Assembly (NCBI GenBank): GCA_963618495.1
Contig: CAVESF010000039.1
Span: 1-10,152 of the forward strand
Direction of reading: 5' to 3'
DNA length: 10,152 bases
DNA from: Apopatosoma sp963618495
Lineage (GTDB): Bacteria; Bacillota; Clostridia; Oscillospirales; CAG-272
This document shows, piece after piece, positions 1-7,048 of the stretch; position 1 is the stretch's first letter, and the number at the start of each line of letters is the position of its first letter. Made by a program: the position numbers and the translations under genes. The notes beneath the pieces were generated by a model. The model saw only the letters and a list, made by a program, of their open reading frames with translations, did not search any database and had not been told where the DNA came from.

Positions 1-63
1 TTATCTGAAAAAGCTGCTTACCCATTCACTTTTTCGGTCTGCGCTTTTTTAGCGCCACAAAAG

Positions 64-1854
64 TTATTCTTCCTCGCGGATGACTGCAATCCCCAGCTCA
101 TCCAATGCCTTTGCATCCGTAGGTGCAGGACACATCGTCATCAGCTCGCTTGCATTCTGAACCTTCGGGAAAGCGATGACATCGCGGATATCCTCAAGTC
201 CGAGCATGAGCGTAACGAGACGGTCAAGCCCGAATGCGAGACCGCCGTGCGGCGGTACGCCGAATCTGAAAGCATCGAGCAGGAAGCCGAATTTCTCCTG
301 TGCTTCCTCGGGAGTAAACCCGAGCACAGAGAACATCTTTGACTGAAGCTCCTGGTCATGGATACGGATAGAGCCGCCGCCGAGCTCCGTGCCGTTGAGC
401 ACGATATCATATGCTCTCGCGCGCACTCTTGCGGGGTCGCTGTCGATATACTGCAGGTCTTCATCCATAGGTGCGGTGAAAGGATGATGCTTTGCATAGA
501 ATCTGCCGTCCTCCTCGCTGTATTCGAGAAGCGGAAATTCCGTGACCCAGAGGAATTTGAAATCAAACGGGTCAAGCATTTTCAGGCGCTTTGCGCATTC
601 GACGCGGAGCGCACCGAGCGCATCGAAAACAATCTGATTTTTATCAGCAACGATGAGGATAAGGTCGCCCTTTTCGGCACCCATAGCTGTCTTTACAGCC
701 TCATTTTCATCCTCGGAAAGGAACTTCGCATAAGAGGAAGAAATCTCCCCGCTCTCCGCCCATTTGAGCCATGCAAGTCCCTTTGCCTTATATGTCTTGG
801 CAAAATCGGCAAGAGAATCTATCTCTTTTCTCGAGAAAGAAGCGCCGCCCTTTACATTGATGGCGCGAACGGAACCACCCGCCTCGACAGCGCCCGCAAA
901 TACCTTGAAGCCACAGCCACTGAGGATGCCGGAAAGATTCTTCAGCTCGAAACCGAAACGCAGGTCGGGCTTATCCGAGCCGAAACGCTCCATGGCCTCG
1001 GCATAAGGCATCTTAATGAAATCATAATTCAGGTCGATATTGTGATACTTCTTGAAAGCATACTTGAGGAAGCCCTCGTGAACCGCCATTACATCATCTT
1101 CGCAGACAAATGACATTTCCGTATCTATCTGCGTAAATTCTGGCTGACGGTCGGCGCGCAAATCCTCATCGCGATAGCAACGCGCTATCTGGAAATAGCG
1201 GTCGAAACCCGAAAGCATGAGTATCTGCTTATAGAGCTGCGGCGACTGCGGAAGCGCATAGAATTTTCCGTTGTGAACGCGGCTGGGAACGAGATAGTCA
1301 CGCGCGCCCTCGGGCGTAGGCTTGATGAGCGTAGGCGTTTCTATATCGATAAAGCCGTTCTGCGCATAGTAATCTCTTGCTATCTTCGTTATCTCGGAAC
1401 GTGCGATGATATTTTTCATCATATCGGGACGGCGCAGGTCGAGATAGCGGTATTTCAGACGAAGCTCGGCGCGCACATCGCTGTTTTCGAGAATCTCAAA
1501 AGGAGGAGTCTGCGAAACGCTGAGCACCTTGTATTCGTCAACCTCTATTTCTATTTCGCCTGTGGGCAGATTCTTATTTACGGCACCCTCTCCGCGGGGG
1601 CGGACAGTACCCTTGGCGCAGACTACATATTCGCTTCTCGTGCGGAAAGCAAGGTCAAAAAGCTCCTTATTCGTATTGCTGTCGAAAGCAAGCTGAACTA
1701 TGCCTGTGCGGTCGCGCACATCTATGAAAATGAGTGAGCCGAGGTCGCGCTGGCGCTGTACCCAACCGGTAACGCCGACGCGGCTTCCGATATCGGAGGC
1801 ACGCAGTGTCCCGCAATAATGCGTTCTTTTGTCTGTTCTTTCAAATGTTGCCAT
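64..1854 (-). CDS. aspS: Aspartyl-tRNA synthetase, bacterial type
   Basis: Class II aminoacyl-tRNA synthetase that charges tRNA-Asp with aspartate in the cytoplasm. The 596-residue length is normal for the bacterial type. In order: an N-terminal OB-fold anticodon-binding domain (about residues 10-110, with GWVQRQRDLGSLIFIDVRD); motif 1 around ARSEITKIARDYY (151-163); the aspartate-pocket QSPQ (203-206); motif 2 with YRDEDLRADRQPEFTQID (227-244, Arg228 and Glu230 for ATP and the acceptor end); the bacterial GAD insertion domain (roughly 290-420, starting near GSDKPDLR); and motif 3 GLAFGLDR (538-545). The start is the ATG at 1854, preceded by AAAGGG at 1865-1870 with a 10-nt spacer. It lies 20 bp downstream of hisS on the same strand, so it is almost certainly cotranscribed with it. 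The anticodon-domain residues linked to tRNA-Asn discrimination are mixed (Leu38, Gly90); see findings. Identification is essentially certain. Confidence 0.98.
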   Translation of the reverse strand: MATFERTDKRTHYCGTLRASDIGSRVGVTGWVQRQRDLGSLIFIDVRDRTGIVQLAFDSNTNKELFDLAFRTRSEYVVCAKGTVRPRGEGAVNKNLPTGEIEIEVDEYKVLSVSQTPPFEILENSDVRAELRLKYRYLDLRRPDMMKNIIARSEITKIARDYYAQNGFIDIETPTLIKPTPEGARDYLVPSRVHNGKFYALPQSPQLYKQILMLSGFDRYFQIARCYRDEDLRADRQPEFTQIDTEMSFVCEDDVMAVHEGFLKYAFKKYHNIDLNYDFIKMPYAEAMERFGSDKPDLRFGFELKNLSGILSGCGFKVFAGAVEAGGSVRAINVKGGASFSRKEIDSLADFAKTYKAKGLAWLKWAESGEISSSYAKFLSEDENEAVKTAMGAEKGDLILIVADKNQIVFDALGALRVECAKRLKMLDPFDFKFLWVTEFPLLEYSEEDGRFYAKHHPFTAPMDEDLQYIDSDPARVRARAYDIVLNGTELGGGSIRIHDQELQSKMFSVLGFTPEEAQEKFGFLLDAFRFGVPPHGGLAFGLDRLVTLMLGLEDIRDVIAFPKVQNASELMTMCPAPTDAKALDELGIAVIREEE

Positions 1855-1874
1855 AACTTTATATCCCTTTCAAA

Positions 1875-3206
1875 TTATTGTCTTGTTTTGGCGGCTATTG
1901 CCTCTGCCGCTTCCTTCGGAGAAAGCACGCTCTGCTCTCCGAGAGACATATCTTTGAGCATGACCTTGCCCTCTGCCGCTTCCGTTTCGCCGATTATCGC
2001 GACGAACGGAATGCCGAGGCGGTTTGCATATTTCATCTTCGGCTTCATGCCCTTTTCACCGTAGTAAATATCGGTATTTATTCCCGCCGCACGGAAAGCT
2101 CCCGCCGCCGCTACGGCACCCGGCATCACCTCACTGCTCATCGGAACGACAAGCACTTTCGTCAGGCTCTCGCCCTCCGCCTCGATGAGGTTTTCGCCGC
2201 GGAGCGCACTGTAAAGCCTTGTCAGCCCTATCGAAACGCCGATACCGGGAAGCTTTTTTTCCGTATAATAGCCCGTGAGATTATCGTATCTGCCGCCGGA
2301 GCATACGCTGCCGAGATTTTCATGCCCGCAGAGGAATGTTTCGTAGACGGTACCCGTGTAGTAGTCCAGTCCTCTTGCTATCGTGAGATTCAGGCGGAAA
2401 TTGTCATCCGGCACGCCGAAGCCGCGCAGATATGTGCATACCTCGGTAAGCTCTGCAAGTCCCTCTTTGAAATCGTCGTTTTTGTCGGCTGAGATATCAC
2501 CGAGCTTATCAAGTATCTCGTCCGTTGTACCGTCAAGCGAGATAAACTCGATTATCTTCTCGATGCCCGCCTCGTCGATGCCCGCCGTGAGAAGCTCTTT
2601 TTTCACATTGTCCGCGCCTATTTTATCGAGCTTGTCCACTATGTGGAGGATATCGGCAGTTTTTTCCGTATAGCCGATGCTCCCGAAAAAGCCGCCGAGC
2701 AGACGCCTGTTATTGAGATTTATCACGAAATCGCCGAGCTCCAGCTCGCGGAAAACATTATAGATGACCGTGGGTATCTCCGCATCGTAAGCGAGCGGCA
2801 GTTCCTCCGAGCCGACTATATCTATATCGCTCTGATAAAACTCTCTGTATCTTCCTTTCTGCGGGCGTTCGCCGCGGAAAACCTTGCTTATCTGGTATCT
2901 CTTGAAAGGGAAAACAAGCTCGCCCTGATGCATTGCGACATATCGCGCGAGCGGCACCGTAAGGTCAAAGCGCAGGGCGATATCGTTTTCGCCCTTTGTA
3001 AAGCGGTAAATCTGCTTTTCCGTTTCGCCGCCCGCCTTTGCGAGCAGAACATCGGAGCGTTCTATAGTCGGCGTATCTATCGGGAGAAAGCCGAAGCGCT
3101 CATAAACCTCGCGTATCTTATCGTATATCCTGTTGAAAACCACCTGCTCGCGGGGCAGAAGCTCCATAAAGCCGGGCAGTATCTTCGGTTCGACCGTAAA
3201 AGACAT
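1875..3206 (-). CDS. hisS: Histidyl-tRNA synthetase
   Basis: Class II synthetase that charges tRNA-His. Its 443 residues match the usual 420-450. Visible in order: the N-terminal PGFMELLPRE start of the catalytic core; the strand LRFDLTVPLARYV (78-90); motif 2 with FRGERPQKGRYREFYQ (110-125); the HisRS signature ARGLDYYTGTVYE (277-289); GGRYDNL (304-310); motif 3 GIGVSIGLTRL (321-331); and a C-terminal anticodon-binding alpha/beta domain from about 345 with VLVVPMSSEV. The start is the ATG at 3206, with GGAGG at 3214-3218 and a 7-nt spacer. It is the first gene of a hisS-aspS operon, read from the promoter at 3251-3279. The LRFDLTVP and RGERPQKGRYREF wording differs from the LRPEGT form of E. 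coli HisRS and recalls the form I remember from some actinobacteria and from archaeal or eukaryotic enzymes. Function is nevertheless clear. Confidence 0.97.
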   Translation of the reverse strand: MSFTVEPKILPGFMELLPREQVVFNRIYDKIREVYERFGFLPIDTPTIERSDVLLAKAGGETEKQIYRFTKGENDIALRFDLTVPLARYVAMHQGELVFPFKRYQISKVFRGERPQKGRYREFYQSDIDIVGSEELPLAYDAEIPTVIYNVFRELELGDFVINLNNRRLLGGFFGSIGYTEKTADILHIVDKLDKIGADNVKKELLTAGIDEAGIEKIIEFISLDGTTDEILDKLGDISADKNDDFKEGLAELTEVCTYLRGFGVPDDNFRLNLTIARGLDYYTGTVYETFLCGHENLGSVCSGGRYDNLTGYYTEKKLPGIGVSIGLTRLYSALRGENLIEAEGESLTKVLVVPMSSEVMPGAVAAAGAFRAAGINTDIYYGEKGMKPKMKYANRLGIPFVAIIGETEAAEGKVMLKDMSLGEQSVLSPKEAAEAIAAKTRQ

Positions 3207-3250
3207 GAAAATTCCTCCGATTTTGTCATAACTTAATTATATTTCAGTAT

Positions 3251-3279
3251 ATTATACCACTTTATAACCGAGTTTTCAA
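3251..3279 (-). promoter_or_regulatory. Sigma-A promoter of hisS-aspS
   Basis: On the minus strand, the -35 box TTGAAA (3279-3274) and a perfect -10 box TATAAT (3256-3251) are separated by 17 bp. The bases just before the -10 read TGG, which makes an extended -10. The predicted transcript start is near 3244, giving a 5' leader of about 38 nt before the hisS ATG. No hairpin, T-box or other leader element fits in that space. Confidence 0.85.
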
Positions 3280-3286
3280 TATCTTA

Positions 3287-3315
3287 TTGACTAAAAAAAG
3301 CTCTTGTGATATAAT
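3287..3315 (+). promoter_or_regulatory. Sigma-A promoter of recG
   Basis: The -35 box TTGACT (3287-3292) and a perfect -10 box TATAAT (3310-3315) are separated by exactly 17 bp. TGTGA directly precedes the -10, giving a TGn extended -10. The predicted start is near 3322, about 29 nt before the recG ATG. This near-consensus promoter is the only clear plus-strand promoter I see, so it may also drive the two downstream sugar genes. Confidence 0.87.
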
Positions 3316-3334
3316 TTTTTATATAATTTAAATT

Positions 3335-3340
3335 GGGAGG
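3335..3340 (+). promoter_or_regulatory. Ribosome binding site deciding the recG start
   Basis: GGGAGG lies 10 nt before the ATG at 3351. An in-frame TTG at 3333 would extend the protein by six residues, but it overlaps this site and has no ribosome binding site of its own. The ATG is therefore chosen. Confidence 0.85.
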
Positions 3341-3350
3341 ATGTGCAGAT

Positions 3351-5504
3351 ATGGCAAAAAACAGATTTGAAGCAGGCAAAAGCTCGCCTGTGACCTATCT
3401 TTCCGGCATAGGCGAAAAAAAGGCGCAGGCGCTCGCGAAAATAGGCATTTCCACCATATGGGATATTGCGCGGCACTATCCGCGCGCGTATGAAAACCGC
3501 GGCGATGTGCGTAATATCGCCGATATCGAAAACGAAGCCGTATGCTCGCTCATCCTCACCGTTTCGGGACGACCGCAGACGGCGATGATACGCCGCGGCA
3601 TGACTCTCACGAAATTTTCCGCCTTTGACGATACGGGAAACTGCAAGATAACATATTTCAATCAGCCGTATATAAAGAATTCCATAGTACAGGGCGGCAC
3701 ATACCGCTTCTACGGCAGAGTGAAGCGAACGGGCACGGGCGTTTCCATGGTATCGCCGATAGCCGAGCCGGCAGGCGACGAAGCGAAGCTTCTGCCGCTC
3801 AGCCCTCTCTATCCGCTGACGGCGGGAATCTCGCAGAAGCAGATGCGGACAGCCGTTTCGGGTGCGCTCGCGCTCCTGCTCTCCCCCGCGGTAAAGGACG
3901 GCATAAGGGAGACCCTGCCGCTTGAGATGCGGCGCAGACATTCGCTCTGCGATACAGGCTACGCCCTGCGCGGCGTTCACTTTCCCGATAGCTTTGAAAT
4001 GCTCGATACGGCGCGGCGGCGCATGGCTTTTGAAGACCTCTATACTTTCGCCCTGCTCTCGCGCATATCGGGCAAAAGGGAAAAGCGGAAAGCCGACGCA
4101 CCATATAAAAAGGTGCAGAGAGAAAAGCTTCTCTCCCTGCTTCCCTACTCGCCGACATGTGCGCAGGTGCGCACGATGAGCGAAATCGACGGCGACCTCG
4201 AAAGCGGCTTGCTCATGGAGCGGCTGCTGACGGGCGATGTCGGCTCGGGCAAGACGCTCTGCGCCGCCTATGCGATCTTCTGCGCCGCTGAAAACGGATA
4301 TCAGGCGGCTCTCATGGCACCGACTGAAATACTTGCCACACAGCACTACTCCGCGCTTGCTCCTCTTTTTGAAAAGCTCGGCTACAGCGTGGCTCTGCTG
4401 ACAGGCTCGCTCACCAAAGCGGCTAAAAACAGAATCTACGACAGGCTTGCCGTCGGCAGCACAGATATCGTCATCGGCACACATGCGCTCATCGAGGACG
4501 CCGTGCGTTTCCGCCGTCTCGGGCTCGCGATAACGGACGAACAGCACCGCTTCGGCGCAGGTCAGAGAGAACGGCTCTTTTCCAAGGGTGCATCCGTTCA
4601 TGCGCTCTCCATGAGCGCAACGCCGATACCGCGAACTCTCGCGATGGTTCTCTACGGCGACAGCGACATTTCCACGCTCGACGAAATGCCGCCGAACAGA
4701 CGGAAGACAAACACCTTTCTCGTAGACAGCAGCTATGAGGAGCGGCTCTATAAATTCATATCGAAAAATATAGATACGGGCGGACAGGTATATATCGTCT
4801 GTCCCGCAATAGAGGAAGAGGAAAAGCTCGAGGATGAAAACGGTGAACAGATTTCGCTCGATGAGCTTTTCGGCTCGGGCGAGAGTGAAAAGCCGAAGCT
4901 CCGCTCGGCAAAGGAATATTACGCCGAGCTTTCCGGGAGAATTTTTCCGCAGTACAGCGTCGCGCTCATGCACGGCAGAATGAGCGGCGCGGATAAAGAT
5001 AAGATAATGCGCGATTTTGCCGCGGGCAAGGTGCAGATTCTCGTTTCAACCACAGTCATCGAGGTCGGCGTGAATGTGCCGACGGCAACGCTCATGATAG
5101 TGGAAAATGCGGAGCGATTCGGACTCTCCCAGCTTCATCAGCTCCGTGGAAGAGTCGGCAGAGGCGCGATGCAGTCATATTGCGTTCTCGTTTCCGACAG
5201 CAAGGGAGAGGACGCGCGCAAAAGGCTGAAAATGCTCGCCTCTACCACCGACGGCTACAAGATAGCGGAATTTGACCTCGAGACGCGCGGTCCGGGCGAT
5301 TTCATCGAGAGCAGGAGCGGCAAGATACGCCAGAGCGGAGAACTTTCGCTGCCGTATATCAATATGGGCGACTCCGCGGCGCTCTACACTGCCTTTGACG
5401 AGGCGGACAAAACTCTCGCCGCCGACCCTGCGCTTTCAAGTGAAGCAAACGCCGCGATACGCGAAAAAATAGAATACATCAGAAATAAAAATCAGCTTGT
5501 CTGA
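3351..5504 (+). CDS. recG: ATP-dependent DNA helicase RecG
   Basis: Superfamily 2 translocase that remodels stalled replication forks and branch-migrates Holliday junctions. The 717 residues begin with an N-terminal wedge domain (OB-fold part around 60-150, including SLILTVSGRP and TKFSAFDDTGNCKITYFNQP) that grips branched DNA. The motor follows: Walker A GDVGSGKT (295-302, Lys301), the RecG-type motif II DEQH (396-399) within ITDEQHRFGAGQRERL, motif III SATPIP (422-427), motif V TVIEVGVNVPTA, and motif VI QLRGRVGRG (597-605). The C-terminal TRG motif region contains LETRGPGDF (Thr645-Arg646-Gly647), which couples ATP hydrolysis to DNA movement. All motor residues are intact. The protein is about 25-35 residues longer than typical RecG, partly because of an acidic segment at about 494-518 in the second motor domain. 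It is divergent from hisS, and the next gene starts 13 bp after its stop. Confidence 0.97.
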   Translation: MAKNRFEAGKSSPVTYLSGIGEKKAQALAKIGISTIWDIARHYPRAYENRGDVRNIADIENEAVCSLILTVSGRPQTAMIRRGMTLTKFSAFDDTGNCKITYFNQPYIKNSIVQGGTYRFYGRVKRTGTGVSMVSPIAEPAGDEAKLLPLSPLYPLTAGISQKQMRTAVSGALALLLSPAVKDGIRETLPLEMRRRHSLCDTGYALRGVHFPDSFEMLDTARRRMAFEDLYTFALLSRISGKREKRKADAPYKKVQREKLLSLLPYSPTCAQVRTMSEIDGDLESGLLMERLLTGDVGSGKTLCAAYAIFCAAENGYQAALMAPTEILATQHYSALAPLFEKLGYSVALLTGSLTKAAKNRIYDRLAVGSTDIVIGTHALIEDAVRFRRLGLAITDEQHRFGAGQRERLFSKGASVHALSMSATPIPRTLAMVLYGDSDISTLDEMPPNRRKTNTFLVDSSYEERLYKFISKNIDTGGQVYIVCPAIEEEEKLEDENGEQISLDELFGSGESEKPKLRSAKEYYAELSGRIFPQYSVALMHGRMSGADKDKIMRDFAAGKVQILVSTTVIEVGVNVPTATLMIVENAERFGLSQLHQLRGRVGRGAMQSYCVLVSDSKGEDARKRLKMLASTTDGYKIAEFDLETRGPGDFIESRSGKIRQSGELSLPYINMGDSAALYTAFDEADKTLAADPALSSEANAAIREKIEYIRNKNQLV

Positions 5505-5507
5505 AAC

Positions 5508-5513
5508 TGAGGA
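5508..5513 (+). promoter_or_regulatory. Ribosome binding site for the TIM-barrel gene
   Basis: TGAGGA lies 4 nt before the ATG at 5518, a short but usable spacing, and only 3 nt after the recG stop. An in-frame TTG at 5497 overlaps the end of recG and lacks a ribosome binding site, so the ATG is preferred. The close packing would suit translational coupling to recG. Confidence 0.65.
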
Positions 5514-5517
5514 TGAT

Positions 5518-7038
5518 ATGAAAAAGTATGTTTTTTTCAATGAAGACCCGAATCATTTCGTTTTTGAGCGGATGCGCGCAGGAAAATACGATATCACCGC
5601 CGATGATATAAATTCGTTTATCGACGGATATAAAGGAACGGATATCACGGATTTTCTCATCTGCCTCAATGCAAGCATGTGCTGGTATCCGAGCAGGCGC
5701 ACGGACAATGCGATAGACAAATACCGCGAGTGGCTCTCCTCGGGCAAAATAACGGACGAGCGCGAAAACACAGTTACATGGGGCGCGAAAATGAACAGCG
5801 ACCTCTATGCCGCTGGGCTTGACTACCGCGCCATGTGGATAGATCGCCTGCGAAAAATCGGAATCCGCCCATGGATAAGCGTCCGCATGAACGATATCCA
5901 CGGCTCGGCGAAAAAGGGCGATTTTCTGAACAGCGCTCTTGTCGAGGAGCATCCCGAATACAGGCGGACGCCATATCGCGAGCCCGTATCAAACTATGAC
6001 CATGCGCTCGACTATATGCGCGAGGATGTGCGAAACTATTACCTTGCCGTGATAGAGGAGTCGCTTTCACGCTACGATGCCGACGGCATAGAGCTGGATT
6101 TCATGCGCGAGGCATACTGCCTTTGCGTAGGCAGAGAATATGAGGGCAGCGCCGTGATGACGGATTTCATGCGCAGTGCGCACAGTCTCATCATGGCGGC
6201 GGGGAAAAAGCACGGCAGGCGGATAAAAACCGCAGTGCGCCTGCCTGCCGACCCTGAGCTTGCCATGCGACTCGGCTTTGATGCTTTCACATGGGCAGAC
6301 GAAGGGCTTGTCGATGTCATAACGGTCAGCCCGCGATGGTCAAGCATTGACAACAATATGCCGATAGATATATGGAAGCGCATTTTCGCAAAAAAAGGCG
6401 TGCTGATTCTCGCGGGACTCGAAATTCTCCTCGAGCCGTATCCGCGCCGCCCGAGAAAGTACCTTGCAAATACGCTCGAGAGCGCACGCGGCTCCTGCTG
6501 TGCCTACCTGTCGATGGGCGCGGACGGGATATACCTTTTCAACTATATGGACACGCTCGTGCGCGAGAGCGAAAAAGGCGACTGCCTTGCAAACCGCGGC
6601 ATGGATGAATTTCTCCGCTCAGCGGGAAATCCCTCTCTGCTTGAGAAAAGCGACCGCCGCCATATCGTGACATACTGCGATGTCGCGGCCCCGGGTGCTA
6701 CGAGAATCCGCCAGCTCCCCGCAAAAGTTTCGGAGTGCGGCTATTCGCTTCTGCGCATACCTACGGGAAAGATACTGCAAGACGCACGCGTCACGCTCGT
6801 ACTCGGCTTCACGGGCGAGAGTGAAAACGCGATTCCGGCAGCGTATGCGAATGCGCGCGAGTGCGCGTACATAGGCAAAGTTCCGTATATGCTTCCGATG
6901 TACGACGATATTGAATACCATGCCCTTGAAATAGCAAACGACGGCAATCTGCCGCCCGTCACCGTAGCGGAAATATACAGCCGCGGCGGAAGCGGAACGG
7001 TTTCGTGGGCTGAAATACAGATTACTCAGAACAAGTGA
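5518..7038 (+). CDS. TIM-barrel glycoside hydrolase-like protein, family uncertain
   Basis: A 506-residue protein with no signal peptide or membrane segment, so probably cytoplasmic. I recognise it as glycosidase-like, not as a named enzyme. Barrel-type strand ends carry charged residues: ITDFLICLNASMCWYP near the start, PWISVRMNDIH (122-128 for VRMNDIH), DADGIELDFMRE (187-198), FDAFTWADEGLVDVI (254-268), AGLEILLEPY (299-308) and ADGIYLFNYMD further on. DGIELDF resembles the DGIHFDYIRYP-type segment of the GHL10/DUF187 'family 10-like' hydrolases, which makes Asp194 and Glu192 candidate active-site residues, with Glu302 as a possible partner. From about residue 380 the chain becomes beta-rich (HIVTYCDVAAPGATRIRQLP onward), suggesting a C-terminal beta-sandwich. 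It sits between recG (13-bp gap) and a GH2 gene (10-bp gap). The GH2 neighbour supports a role in oligosaccharide breakdown, but the substrate cannot be read from sequence. The hydrolase call is moderate, and the protein could also be a non-catalytic relative. Confidence 0.72.
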   Translation: MKKYVFFNEDPNHFVFERMRAGKYDITADDINSFIDGYKGTDITDFLICLNASMCWYPSRRTDNAIDKYREWLSSGKITDERENTVTWGAKMNSDLYAAGLDYRAMWIDRLRKIGIRPWISVRMNDIHGSAKKGDFLNSALVEEHPEYRRTPYREPVSNYDHALDYMREDVRNYYLAVIEESLSRYDADGIELDFMREAYCLCVGREYEGSAVMTDFMRSAHSLIMAAGKKHGRRIKTAVRLPADPELAMRLGFDAFTWADEGLVDVITVSPRWSSIDNNMPIDIWKRIFAKKGVLILAGLEILLEPYPRRPRKYLANTLESARGSCCAYLSMGADGIYLFNYMDTLVRESEKGDCLANRGMDEFLRSAGNPSLLEKSDRRHIVTYCDVAAPGATRIRQLPAKVSECGYSLLRIPTGKILQDARVTLVLGFTGESENAIPAAYANARECAYIGKVPYMLPMYDDIEYHALEIANDGNLPPVTVAEIYSRGGSGTVSWAEIQITQNK

Positions 7039-7048
7039 GGTAAAAGAA

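Noticed and set aside
1..25. Minus-strand ATG at 25 with an open frame (MGKQLFQI) running off the left edge
   Set aside because: Only eight codons are visible and only a weak A-rich sequence precedes it instead of a ribosome binding site. A following gene is possible but not supported.
7..55. Hairpins after aspS: a 5-bp GCGCT/AGCGC stem (41-55) and a 7-bp GAAAAAG/CTTTTTC stem (7-34)
   Set aside because: Both are short, one is nearly all A-T with a 15-nt loop, and neither is followed by a T-tract on the minus strand. I do not call an aspS terminator from them.
358..1113. 251-codon plus-strand open frame inside aspS
   Set aside because: It is antisense to conserved aspS coding sequence and has no recognisable domain.
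3291..4973. 560-codon minus-strand open frame opposite recG
   Set aside because: It lies antisense to a full, motif-complete recG. Its translation is rich in Arg, Cys and His with no domain. It is explained by codon bias that avoids antisense stops in this moderately GC-rich DNA.
5497..5517. TTG start at 5497 for the TIM-barrel gene, overlapping the recG stop
   Set aside because: No ribosome binding site lies upstream, and the extra residues look like read-through of the junction. The ATG at 5518 has TGAGGA before it.
5479..5952. 157-codon minus-strand open frame across the recG end and the TIM-barrel gene start
   Set aside because: It overlaps two plausible genes in antisense, with no promoter or ribosome binding site seen.
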